Shown in pieces: positions 1 through 6,588 of a stretch of 7,021 nucleotides of DNA; position 1 is the first letter of the stretch; each line of letters opens with the position of its first letter. The position numbers and the translations under genes are program-made. This stretch comes from G039029935 sp039029935 (GTDB taxonomy: Bacteria > Chloroflexota > Anaerolineae > Caldilineales > Caldilineaceae): NCBI GenBank assembly GCA_039029935.1, contig JBCCFC010000722.1:1-7021 (forward strand). Reading direction: 5' to 3'. The notes below the pieces were generated by a model. It saw nothing but the letters and a program-made list of their open reading frames with translations, was not told the origin of the DNA and made no database searches.

Positions 1-37
1 GGGATGCCGCAATTTTTTTAAAAAATTGCGGCATCCC
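1..37. repeat. Perfect 37-base palindrome
   Basis: Bases 1-18 (GGGATGCCGCAATTTTTT) are exactly complementary to bases 20-37, with one T at position 19 in the centre. A transcript would fold into a long hairpin with a GC-rich base and an A/U top. There is no U-run after the stem on the + strand, so it is not a textbook intrinsic terminator as seen; the left flank lies outside the window and the stem may be longer. It could end transcription of an upstream gene in either direction or be a copy of a dispersed palindromic repeat. The palindrome is seen directly; its role is inference. Confidence 0.75.
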
Positions 38-46
38 ACAACCCAA

Positions 47-74
47 TGGACCAAACTAGAAATCGCTGTAGAAT
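47..74 (+). promoter_or_regulatory. Possible sigma-70 type promoter for the first exported-protein gene
   Basis: TGGACC (47-52, 4 of 6 matches to TTGACA) and TAGAAT (69-74, 5 of 6 to TATAAT) are separated by 16 bases. Initiation about 7 bases further on would leave a leader of only some 8 bases before the ATG at 89, which fits the lack of a clear Shine-Dalgarno sequence there. The match is moderate and other starts are possible. Confidence 0.3.
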
Positions 75-88
75 AGGATACCAGAATT

Positions 89-2452
89 ATGTATACTCAA
101 CTGTTTATATGCATATTGAGTTTTTTTATTTTCTTCATCACAATCTCACCACCCGTTCATGCGGATACCATCCCCATTGACATTATCGCCGAAAACCCAA
201 ATGGCGGCTCTGGTTGGCAGCTAGAAGAGCCAGGGTTCGTTGTGGTTGCGACCCCAGATGAACTGCCAACCGTGCGACATTTATTGCAAGTTGGCGATTA
301 TCAAAAAATCCAAGCAGTTGACTATGACCAGTTCTTCATCGTTGCCATCTTTCATGGCTCTGGATGTGGCTTAATCCCTGATTGTGATGATAACTATGAT
401 GCACAGGACATAGAGATTGACCAAATTGATCGGCATGATGCACTTGTGCAGATAACGAGTCACGTTAACCGTGTGCCGCTAAATAGAGTCTTTTGGGGGG
501 CATCTACCTACATCGTTGTCAAAATGCCAAAAGATGAGTCATGGGATAGAGAAGGGACGTTCTCGCTTACTCATCATGAAACAACGGTTATAACAAAGAC
601 ACACTATATCCCCAGTGACAGGCTATCATTTGAAACAATTGCCGTCGCCCCATCAGATAGCATAAAACCTACTCCACCCATCTGGACTTCAGAAGAATTA
701 GGGCTTAGGGTTGGCTCCGCCCCTGATGACCTTGTTTCTATCCAAGCGGCCATTTCCGAGGATGCATGGAACGAAATCCAATCAATTGATTATGACAAAC
801 AGTTTGTAATCGTCTTGATGCAAGGACTTAAAGAGACAACAGGATATGGCATTGAAGCTGAACGAATTCGCCATCGAAAAGGCGAAATCTATGTCGAGGC
901 AACCATCATAGAACCCACAGCGGATGCACAGACAGAGAACACGCTGACATCTCCCTATCACATTGTACGTGTCGATAAACAGCCTTGGTGGGCGCAGGAA
1001 CAACACGTAATTATCTTGCACAATGGAAACCAAATTTTGACACAGACACACAATGTTCCCCATCCTCGTTTAGAGATTGAAAATATCTATAAAATTAGTT
1101 TTTCACATGTTGGCTTTTGGCCTCCGCGTACACCCGGATTCGTCGCTATAAATACATCCAGAGATGCTTTTTTGTTAGACTATCTTAGCCATAATCGCAA
1201 TTTAAACGCTATTGATTACGGTAAATATTTTGTTACCGCATTATTTCATGGTGGTCGAGGTTCAACAGGATACCACATCAGCATCGAAGAAGCTCGACAA
1301 GATGCAAATCATCTATGGATTGACGGTTACGCGGAATCTCCTTTTTATGGTGAAGGGTCTGCACCCGCAGAAAGCTATCCGTATCATATTGTCAAAATAC
1401 GTAGGGCTGATACTGTAAGGCATCCCCAAACAATTGTCGATGTTTTTTTCAATGGCACAAAAGCATTAACCCAAACCCACCATATCGCACCATCAAGCCA
1501 GCTCATTTCGCTCGACAGCGGGGTTGAATCAGGATGGGAAGCCCTATCCCCACATATGACAATCATTGCTGACCCCAATGATATCGACTCTGTGCAAGAG
1601 TTGATTCCAACAACGGCGTTGGAGTCCCTCAATGCCCTTGATTACAGTCAACACTATGCCATCCTTGTCTTCCAAGGACAAAAATCATCCAACGGTAGTG
1701 GCATCGAAGTCCAAGCGATTAACCGCCTAGAAAATCGAGTCATGATTGAAAGCGTAACAACCAAACCATCTGCCCATGCCCATCAGCGCGGCGCAATCGA
1801 AACATCATCCTACCATTTGGTGCAAGTGGACCGCCTCTATGAGAATGGGCGCGAAATCGAGTTCATCCTCTCTCTAGATGGACAACATGTACTGACCCAA
1901 ACACAGACCATCACGGACCCCTATGTGTTTATGACCATTGAGCGCGAAAGTCAGCGCGCTGGTTGGACAGAGCAGGACCCTCATTTGGTCATCATCACCA
2001 ACGCTAATGAGATTGACGTACTGGCAAATTGGGTATCACCACAGGCACTGACTGCATTGCATGATGTTGACTACAATCAATCGTATGTCGTTGCCGTGTT
2101 TCAGGGGATGAAGCCCACCACAGACTATGGCATTGAAGTCTACCGACTCAGCCATGAGGGAACGCAGATGGTCATTCACACGGCTGCTGACTGGCCTTAT
2201 AAATTTGCCGATTCGAATTCGATACCGCAAGATATGATAACCTCGCCCTATCATCTGATTGCGGTCAATCGGCCCAGCACACGTGAAATGGACCCAACGG
2301 ACGATGAGGAGATGAGTCAAGTGGATGAGGTTGAATTTGTGTTGGCGATTAATAGCAAAGTGGCGATGACAAGGACACATGTGATTGCCAACGCTGGGGA
2401 GATTGTCCCCCTAACGGATTCACCCATCTATCTGCCCATTATTGCGCGTTGA
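89..2452 (+). CDS. Exported protein with five tandem PrcB_C-like modules
   Basis: 787 residues, function unknown. Residues 1-25 form a signal peptide with a long hydrophobic core and likely cleavage after PPVHA. Five modules of about 145 residues follow, at roughly 28-174, 180-325, 327-468, 471-610 and 613-768. Each has a Trp/Pro-rich opening, an (I/V/L)DY segment leading into a hydrophobic strand and F(H/Q)G, often TGYGIE, then SPYH(I/L)xxV, and closes with TxTHxI. The order 'DY...hydrophobic strand...G...TGY.I.V...YPYH.V.V' resembles the PrcB C-terminal domain (PF14343) of protease-complex subunits; this is from memory and not searched. Module 1 alone carries a CX5C pair (C93, C99), plausibly a disulfide in an exported protein. 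The last residues are IYLPIIAR, a tail shared with the next gene. No good Shine-Dalgarno precedes the ATG, but the signal peptide begins there, which supports the start. No catalytic motif was seen; a binding or inhibitor role outside the cell is conceivable. Confidence 0.88.
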   Translation: MYTQLFICILSFFIFFITISPPVHADTIPIDIIAENPNGGSGWQLEEPGFVVVATPDELPTVRHLLQVGDYQKIQAVDYDQFFIVAIFHGSGCGLIPDCDDNYDAQDIEIDQIDRHDALVQITSHVNRVPLNRVFWGASTYIVVKMPKDESWDREGTFSLTHHETTVITKTHYIPSDRLSFETIAVAPSDSIKPTPPIWTSEELGLRVGSAPDDLVSIQAAISEDAWNEIQSIDYDKQFVIVLMQGLKETTGYGIEAERIRHRKGEIYVEATIIEPTADAQTENTLTSPYHIVRVDKQPWWAQEQHVIILHNGNQILTQTHNVPHPRLEIENIYKISFSHVGFWPPRTPGFVAINTSRDAFLLDYLSHNRNLNAIDYGKYFVTALFHGGRGSTGYHISIEEARQDANHLWIDGYAESPFYGEGSAPAESYPYHIVKIRRADTVRHPQTIVDVFFNGTKALTQTHHIAPSSQLISLDSGVESGWEALSPHMTIIADPNDIDSVQELIPTTALESLNALDYSQHYAILVFQGQKSSNGSGIEVQAINRLENRVMIESVTTKPSAHAHQRGAIETSSYHLVQVDRLYENGREIEFILSLDGQHVLTQTQTITDPYVFMTIERESQRAGWTEQDPHLVIITNANEIDVLANWVSPQALTALHDVDYNQSYVVAVFQGMKPTTDYGIEVYRLSHEGTQMVIHTAADWPYKFADSNSIPQDMITSPYHLIAVNRPSTREMDPTDDEEMSQVDEVEFVLAINSKVAMTRTHVIANAGEIVPLTDSPIYLPIIAR

Positions 2453-2456
2453 TGAG

Positions 2457-2603
2457 ATGTGCAGCTATGCTTGCAAGCAAACTATTCTATGCCCTGTGTA
2501 TAGTAAAGCCGTGATGACACAAACACATTTTATTGCGGAACGTGAGCCACCTGCGCCGATAGAAATCACGTACCCGATGTATCTTCCTCTGATTGCGCGT
2601 TAG
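2457..2603 (+). pseudogene. Remnant 3' end of a third paralogue
   Basis: Between the two exported-protein genes a reading frame of 48 codons ends in YSKAVMTQTHFIAE, a 12-residue spacer and MYLPLIAR before TAG. This matches the end of the last module and the tail of the genes on either side (NSKVAMTRTHVIA...IYLPIIAR and NSKVVLTQTHVIT...LYLPVIAR). The match begins clearly at base 2502. Just upstream, the alternative frame from 2467 reads LFYALCI, which resembles the expected EFVLAIN strand, so a one-frame slip near 2500 is likely. There is no signal peptide, no full module and no convincing ribosome site, so the piece is best read as what was left after most of a gene was deleted, for example by recombination between paralogues. 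A translated 48-residue peptide from ATG 2457 is possible but unsupported. Confidence 0.7.
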
Positions 2604-2632
2604 GGCTTCTGATGCTCGTCTCTGTATAGCGT

Positions 2633-2640
2633 AAAAGGAG
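2633..2640 (+). promoter_or_regulatory. Strong Shine-Dalgarno sequence of the second exported-protein gene
   Basis: AAAAGGAG lies 8 bases before the ATG at 2649 and fixes that start. It contrasts with the first gene, which lacks such a site, suggesting the two paralogues are translated at different rates. No good promoter was found between 2453 and 2632, so the gene may be co-transcribed with the one upstream. Confidence 0.75.
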
Positions 2641-2648
2641 ACTGTCTT

Positions 2649-5075
2649 ATGCGGATTATCCATCTGATCATTTATACATTGAGTCTTTTTGCCAGCCTTT
2701 CTTTCTCGGGAACCACAAGCGTATCCCCCGCTCAGTCAGAAACAATTCCTCCCGTCCAATCCGTCCCCGTTGATATTATCGCCGAAAACCCCAACCAAGG
2801 CTCCGGCTGGTGGTCAAAAGACCCTGGCTTGGTAATCGTTGCTTCAACAGATGACCTGATGACAATTCGACATCTGCTACACCCACAACACTACCAACAA
2901 GTACAGGCTGTTGATTATGATCAGGATTTTGCTGTCGCCATTTTTCATGGGGCTGGTTGTAGCACCTACTCCGCTTGTGGTGAAGAATTTGACGCACCGG
3001 ATATTGAGATTGAACAAATCGAGCAACAGAGTCTTAGGTTTGACATAACAGCATCGAGTCACTTGGTGCCATTGGCTGGTTTCCCTGATTGGTCCTCATC
3101 AACCTATATCGTCATCAAAATGCCCAAAGGGGATGAGCGGGACAAAGAAGGTACATTTACGCTTACATTGAATGACAAAACCACAATCACGGAGACACAT
3201 TACATCCCCAATGGCCGTCTGATACCAGACGATGCAACCCAACAGTTGACCTTTGAATCTCTCCGTAAAGCCCTTGGCGCGTACAACTTTTTATGGGATG
3301 ATACCCCAAGCCTTGTGCTTGCACATAGCCATCAAGACATCCGCCTATTGGAATCCATGCTTGGTCGTAACTTTGATGCGTTCCGAGATATCGACTATCA
3401 TCAATATTTTATCGCGGCACTTTTTCAAGGGGATCAAGGCTCTACTGGATATGATATTGCACTCGAACAAGTACGACGGAATGGGCATCAACTTTCTTTT
3501 TATGCCTATGCGCGCTCTCCGTTTGTCGGCGAGGCAACAGGGGGTGCGGCTGAACCCCATCAAATCGTCCAAATCGCACGAGAGGATTATGACTGGTCAG
3601 GTAAGACGGAAGTCGATGTCTTTTTTAACGGTACACAACATGTCTTGACCCAGACGCACTATCTGGCACCACCCAATCCCACGCCCACCATCTTTGAGCC
3701 TCATTATTTTGAGACCGTGGAGAGGCAGATAGGACCCTCTGGCTGGACAAACCCCGAAGCCGGATTTCGGGTCATCACGCAACCCCATGAGGTGGATGCA
3801 CTGGCAGCGTTTATATCATCAGAAGCCATAGATTTATTGCGGCAAGTCGATTATGACCGTTTCTATGTGATTGCAGCCTTTCAAGGGCAACAGCCCGCAT
3901 CTTGGTATACCCATGAAATAGAGGTCTATGGCATTCGTCAAGCGGGATCACATCTTGTGGTGGATACCCATGTCAAATGGCCTCTGCCACCAGAGACAGA
4001 ACCACCTGTTCACCTACCCACACCAGTGCCATCCCCCTATCATCTGATTCAGGTCAACCGACCCATTCAAGACGATATAGAGACATCACTGAATGCTGGA
4101 GAAATAGAATCCACTGAGTTCGCATGGGTTGTTAACAGCAAGGTTGTGTTAACCCAGACGCATGTTATTACACCCCAACTGCCATCCGTCTTGCAAGGGT
4201 ATTTCGCCCCTAGACAAAAACGAGAGGGAGAATCCTATCCTGTCTATGAAATCGTTTTAGACAACCCCAGCGAGCAAACTATCTCTGATATTTCATTATC
4301 GTTGGCTTACACAACAACCATTGTTGATTTCCATTATTTTGGTTTATTGTATAACGACCTTCATGGCTGGACCTGCAAAAATGAGTATACGGACTGTAGT
4401 CAAGAGATAGGTGATTTAGAACCAAGTGAACAGATTACGAGGACATTTGTAGCTACTCGGTACTATACAGGGCTGGCTCCAACGATGCGAGCAGCTCAAA
4501 CTTGCATTTCATCAACAGGAACAATCGAATATCCAGAGCCAATTGTGACAGTCCATGCCCACACGATTGAACCACGTCCAATTCGCGGAACTGGTGAAAA
4601 ATATGTTTACCCCTATCAAACCATACCCTTATGTCCTGCTATAGAACCCGGCTCTACCAGTGGCGAGATTTATCTGGTAGATTCACCGACCCTAGATAGC
4701 AACATTTTTCTCTATGAAATTCGTGTCCACCGGTATTATGATGTGGGCACGATAGGGACGCTCTATTTTGACGATCAGCGTTATGAAATTAATGAGCACT
4801 ATAGTGATGACGTGTGGCGATATGATGATTTTGAATTCACGCCAAATGAAACAAATCGTTGGCGGCTGGATTTCGGTGAACGCTTCAAGCCAACAGGAAC
4901 AGTTATGATTGATTTAGCTATTCAGCCGCTTGTTTCGATTAATACACAAAATCCACCTATCCCCAATGTTGTATTAGATGGCCCCGCATTCAACACCGAA
5001 CCAATTCTACTGACTGAGGCGATTTCGATTCTCAGACGAGAGCATCTGCTCTATTTGCCAGTGATAGCGCGTTAG
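2649..5075 (+). CDS. Exported protein with three PrcB_C-like modules and a DUF11/CARDB-like domain
   Basis: 808 residues, paralogue of the upstream gene, function unknown. Residues 1 to about 29 are a signal peptide (hydrophobic core LIIYTLSLFASLSFS). Module 1 (about 40-190) is close to module 1 of the upstream protein, sharing VDIIAENPN, QAVDYDQ, AIFHGxGC with the same CX5C pair (C104, C110), and THYIPxxRL. Module 2 (about 200-343) matches upstream module 3 (GSTGY, SPF.GE, VDVFFNGT). Module 3 (about 352-508) matches upstream module 5 (SPYHLI, VNRP, NSKV..T.TH.I). Residues about 514-605 look like a DUF11/CARDB-type beta-sandwich: a conserved-Asn strand (EIVLDNPSEQTISDISLSL), then GWTC...DCSQEIGDLEPSEQI. 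Residues about 615-765 are beta-rich and unrecognised. The protein ends LYLPVIAR. The start is set by a strong Shine-Dalgarno. The 3' end faces the minus-strand Rpn gene across 47 bases in which I see no terminator hairpin. The PrcB-like assignment is moderate, and the paralogy is certain from the sequence. Confidence 0.88.
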   Translation: MRIIHLIIYTLSLFASLSFSGTTSVSPAQSETIPPVQSVPVDIIAENPNQGSGWWSKDPGLVIVASTDDLMTIRHLLHPQHYQQVQAVDYDQDFAVAIFHGAGCSTYSACGEEFDAPDIEIEQIEQQSLRFDITASSHLVPLAGFPDWSSSTYIVIKMPKGDERDKEGTFTLTLNDKTTITETHYIPNGRLIPDDATQQLTFESLRKALGAYNFLWDDTPSLVLAHSHQDIRLLESMLGRNFDAFRDIDYHQYFIAALFQGDQGSTGYDIALEQVRRNGHQLSFYAYARSPFVGEATGGAAEPHQIVQIAREDYDWSGKTEVDVFFNGTQHVLTQTHYLAPPNPTPTIFEPHYFETVERQIGPSGWTNPEAGFRVITQPHEVDALAAFISSEAIDLLRQVDYDRFYVIAAFQGQQPASWYTHEIEVYGIRQAGSHLVVDTHVKWPLPPETEPPVHLPTPVPSPYHLIQVNRPIQDDIETSLNAGEIESTEFAWVVNSKVVLTQTHVITPQLPSVLQGYFAPRQKREGESYPVYEIVLDNPSEQTISDISLSLAYTTTIVDFHYFGLLYNDLHGWTCKNEYTDCSQEIGDLEPSEQITRTFVATRYYTGLAPTMRAAQTCISSTGTIEYPEPIVTVHAHTIEPRPIRGTGEKYVYPYQTIPLCPAIEPGSTSGEIYLVDSPTLDSNIFLYEIRVHRYYDVGTIGTLYFDDQRYEINEHYSDDVWRYDDFEFTPNETNRWRLDFGERFKPTGTVMIDLAIQPLVSINTQNPPIPNVVLDGPAFNTEPILLTEAISILRREHLLYLPVIAR

Positions 5076-5122
5076 TCTTCGATGCTATTCAAAAACGTAA
5101 TCTCTACTCTGGCGACAGTGAC

Positions 5123-5521
5123 CTATTCCTCAACGTAGGCATTGTTCTCAGCAATCAAGCGCATCATAAAGAAGGCTAAATCCTCACGGGACGCATCCAA
5201 CGCCGCATTGATTAGTCGATCCAATGCGTCTTCGTCTTCAATGCGCTTAAGATGTTTGGTAATCTCCGTATGATCTTCATCACTCAGTTTGAATGAATGG
5301 TTTAATGCTCCAAGAATCATCTTCCGCTGTTTAGCAAACCCTCGTTGCAAAAATGCTTCACGCTCCCGCTCACGCTCTTCACGCTCCCGCTCACGCTCTT
5401 CACGCTCCCGCTCACGCTCTTCACGTTCTTGTTGAAGCATTCGCTGATATTTTTCTTCTGCTTCTCGAAATCCTTCTTGACGACCTAGCTCCATCTTACG
5501 TTCAAAAATGGTTTCTACCAT
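5123..5521 (-). CDS. Possible nested gene: C-terminal RpnS-like small protein inside the rpn-like gene
   Basis: An in-frame ATG at 5521-5519 (residue 279 of the 410-residue protein) starts MVETIFERKMELG and would give a 132-residue protein made of the coiled coil and helical C-terminal region, without any nuclease residues. It is preceded by AGGAGGT at 5532-5526, a complete anti-Shine-Dalgarno match 4 bases before the ATG. In E. coli, Rpn genes are reported to make a short RpnS from an internal in-frame start, and RpnS binds and blocks the full-length nuclease. The same layout here suggests a self-contained toxin-antitoxin gene. Caution: the motif falls on codons GAG GAG GTA (Glu-Glu-Val), so it could arise from coding needs alone. 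Later Met codons (residues 288 and 306) lack a comparable site. Confidence 0.45.
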   Translation of the reverse strand: MVETIFERKMELGRQEGFREAEEKYQRMLQQEREEREREREEREREREEREREREAFLQRGFAKQRKMILGALNHSFKLSDEDHTEITKHLKRIEDEDALDRLINAALDASREDLAFFMMRLIAENNAYVEE

Positions 5522-6355
5522 CTCTACCTCCTCTGCAAATGCCTTTCTCACGGATTGCTCAATCACCTCATCGGAGAGGCGATTTTTCACCCCTGTCAAA
5601 TAACGCAATTCTGCTTCTAACAGTGCCCATTTTTCATTTCTTGTCAGTGAAGCATTGGCAAGTAGCTCCATAATGGTATCCAATTTCTCTGCCAACGCAT
5701 CGTTGAAGATATATTTTAGTAGCAATAACCCCGATTGTAAAGCCTCAGATGGGACGCGTTCCTCAATATCACTGTCTGAATAGCTTTTTGTGCTGATCAG
5801 GAGATACTCAAATTTGGGGATAAATTTGTGCAAAAGCGGGTCTACATTTTTGAAGAGTTTTTCAAATTGCTGAGGTACATTCCATCCATCTTTGCCATGA
5901 TAGAACACGATAGGGATCACCACACGGGGCTGCATCTTATTGCGGCGGTCCAGTTCCCAACGCTCGTTCATATAGCGTAGTAGTTGCTCGGCTACCGACC
6001 AATCCGCGTAGCTTTTATGGTCAAACAACAGATAGACGGCTGCTGACTCAGGTGCTGTGTCTTCATCATGTTCTTTGGGGTGTAACGGAATCAGAAAGAT
6101 TAAGTCGGTGAAGAAATTCTCCAAACTATCACTGGTGGTGACGCCGGGCTGATAGGCGATTTTCTCGACAATCATGAGGGCAAGAAGTTCTTTTGGGACG
6201 AAACCATCAACGAATTGTCGTGCATACTCCTTTTCAGAAAACAATCGCCTAAAGAATGCGTCATGTGGATTCTGTACACGATCTACTTCTTTGGATGGTT
6301 TGGCTTTTGGTTCTTGTTGTTCGTCTTTCTCTTTGTCTGGTTCTTGTTTTGTCAT
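5123..6355 (-). CDS. Rpn family PD-(D/E)XK nuclease / putative transposase (Transposase_31, YhgA-like)
   Basis: 410 residues from the ATG at 6355. A TTG further upstream (6382) also keeps the frame open, but the ATG has AGAGGT 5 bases before it, so it is preferred. Residues 2-27 are a charged, probably disordered leader. The family hallmark HDAFFRRLFS (about 31-40) opens the catalytic domain. The nuclease core shows FFTDLIF (D84), then VYLLFDHKS (D112, K114; usually E in this family, here D), AEQLLRYM (Q124) and VVIPIVFYHGK (about 146-155). E. coli Rpn proteins are Mg-dependent DNA endonucleases that promote RecA-independent recombination, and some act as phage-defence toxins. Residues about 311-333 are a repeated, strongly charged heptad that should form a coiled coil, followed by a helical C-terminal region (to 410). 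A nested start within the gene is listed separately. The gene has its own promoter and converges on the exported-protein gene, so it is not part of that operon. Family is quite sure; whether it is active is not known. Confidence 0.88.
   Translation of the reverse strand: MTKQEPDKEKDEQQEPKAKPSKEVDRVQNPHDAFFRRLFSEKEYARQFVDGFVPKELLALMIVEKIAYQPGVTTSDSLENFFTDLIFLIPLHPKEHDEDTAPESAAVYLLFDHKSYADWSVAEQLLRYMNERWELDRRNKMQPRVVIPIVFYHGKDGWNVPQQFEKLFKNVDPLLHKFIPKFEYLLISTKSYSDSDIEERVPSEALQSGLLLLKYIFNDALAEKLDTIMELLANASLTRNEKWALLEAELRYLTGVKNRLSDEVIEQSVRKAFAEEVEMVETIFERKMELGRQEGFREAEEKYQRMLQQEREEREREREEREREREEREREREAFLQRGFAKQRKMILGALNHSFKLSDEDHTEITKHLKRIEDEDALDRLINAALDASREDLAFFMMRLIAENNAYVEE
5357..5425 (-). 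repeat. 21-base tandem repeat, 3.3 copies, coding a charged heptad
   Basis: Three identical units (5357-5377, 5378-5398, 5399-5419) and a 6-base start of a fourth, unit TTCACGCTCCCGCTCACGCTC on the + strand plus-reading side. On the coding (minus) strand each encodes seven residues of Glu and Arg, one coiled-coil heptad. Exact DNA identity points to recent slippage or unequal crossing-over; whole units keep both the reading frame and the heptad phase, so copy number can change without breaking the protein. Confidence 0.9.
5526..5532 (-). promoter_or_regulatory. Internal Shine-Dalgarno AGGAGGT within the rpn-like gene
   Basis: Read on the minus strand, GCAGAGGAGGTAGAGATG places a full 7-base anti-Shine-Dalgarno complement 4 bases before an in-frame ATG. 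It is stronger than the site of the gene's own start (AGAGGT). It decides the start of the proposed nested protein. Confidence 0.5.
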
Positions 6356-6360
6356 GAAAT

Positions 6361-6366
6361 ACCTCT
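6361..6366 (-). promoter_or_regulatory. Shine-Dalgarno of the rpn-like gene
   Basis: AGAGGT on the minus strand lies 5 bases before ATG 6355-6353. It favours this ATG over the TTG nine codons upstream. Confidence 0.65.
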
Positions 6367-6375
6367 GTAAGTTTA

Positions 6376-6389
6376 CAAACAAATGTTTG
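6376..6389. promoter_or_regulatory. 14-base palindrome at the start of the rpn-like transcript (candidate operator)
   Basis: CAAACAAATGTTTG has perfect 6-base arms around a 2-base centre. It sits just downstream of the expected transcription start (about 6392) and upstream of the ribosome site, where a bound repressor would block transcription. No regulator gene is visible nearby, so the binding protein is unknown. It may instead be a small 5' hairpin or chance in AT-rich DNA. Confidence 0.35.
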
Positions 6390-6398
6390 CTTATCCAG

Positions 6399-6428
6399 AG
6401 TATAGCAGAGAATAGGGTAACGTGTCAA
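6399..6428 (-). promoter_or_regulatory. Strong sigma-70 type promoter of the rpn-like gene
   Basis: On the minus strand, TTGACA (6428-6423, perfect) and TATACT (6404-6399, 5 of 6) are separated by 18 bases. Initiation would be near 6392, giving a leader of about 36 bases with the 14-base palindrome inside it. The promoter shows that the nuclease gene is expressed on its own. Confidence 0.65.
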
Positions 6429-6446
6429 AAGTAGTGGTGCAGAGAA

Positions 6447-6467
6447 GGGGACATGCGGGTTCGCCCC
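6447..6467. repeat. REP-like GC-rich element
   Basis: GGGGACATGCGGGTTCGCCCC has GGGG/CCCC ends and an inner GGG-TTCG-CCC hairpin. It resembles the dispersed 'GGGGCGA..TTCGCCCC' palindromes that I recall from Chloroflexota and cyanobacterial intergenic regions. There is only one copy in this window, so the repeat nature cannot be shown here. Confidence 0.25.
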
Positions 6468-6588
6468 GATACTAGTCCGTGAGGGAACCTTCTGGGTCTA
6501 TATCCCTGTTATGATACATTTTATGCGGTGCTTATTCGGGCCTTCGGGAGGTCGGTGTGAAGCGTGTAGAAGGTGCGAAGTTGTTTGT

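Noticed and set aside
5076..5122. Terminator between the convergent genes.
   Set aside because: No stem with a U-run on either strand could be found in these 47 bases.
5357..5425. CRISPR-like array.
   Set aside because: The 21-base units are directly adjacent without spacers and encode protein heptads.
5353..5673. A 106-codon + strand frame with repeated HAPAHAL.
   Set aside because: It is the complement of the coiled-coil repeat of the minus-strand nuclease gene and has no ribosome site.
6356..6382. Upstream TTG start of the nuclease gene adding nine residues.
   Set aside because: The ATG at 6355 has a Shine-Dalgarno at the right distance; the added nine codons overlap that site and the candidate palindrome.
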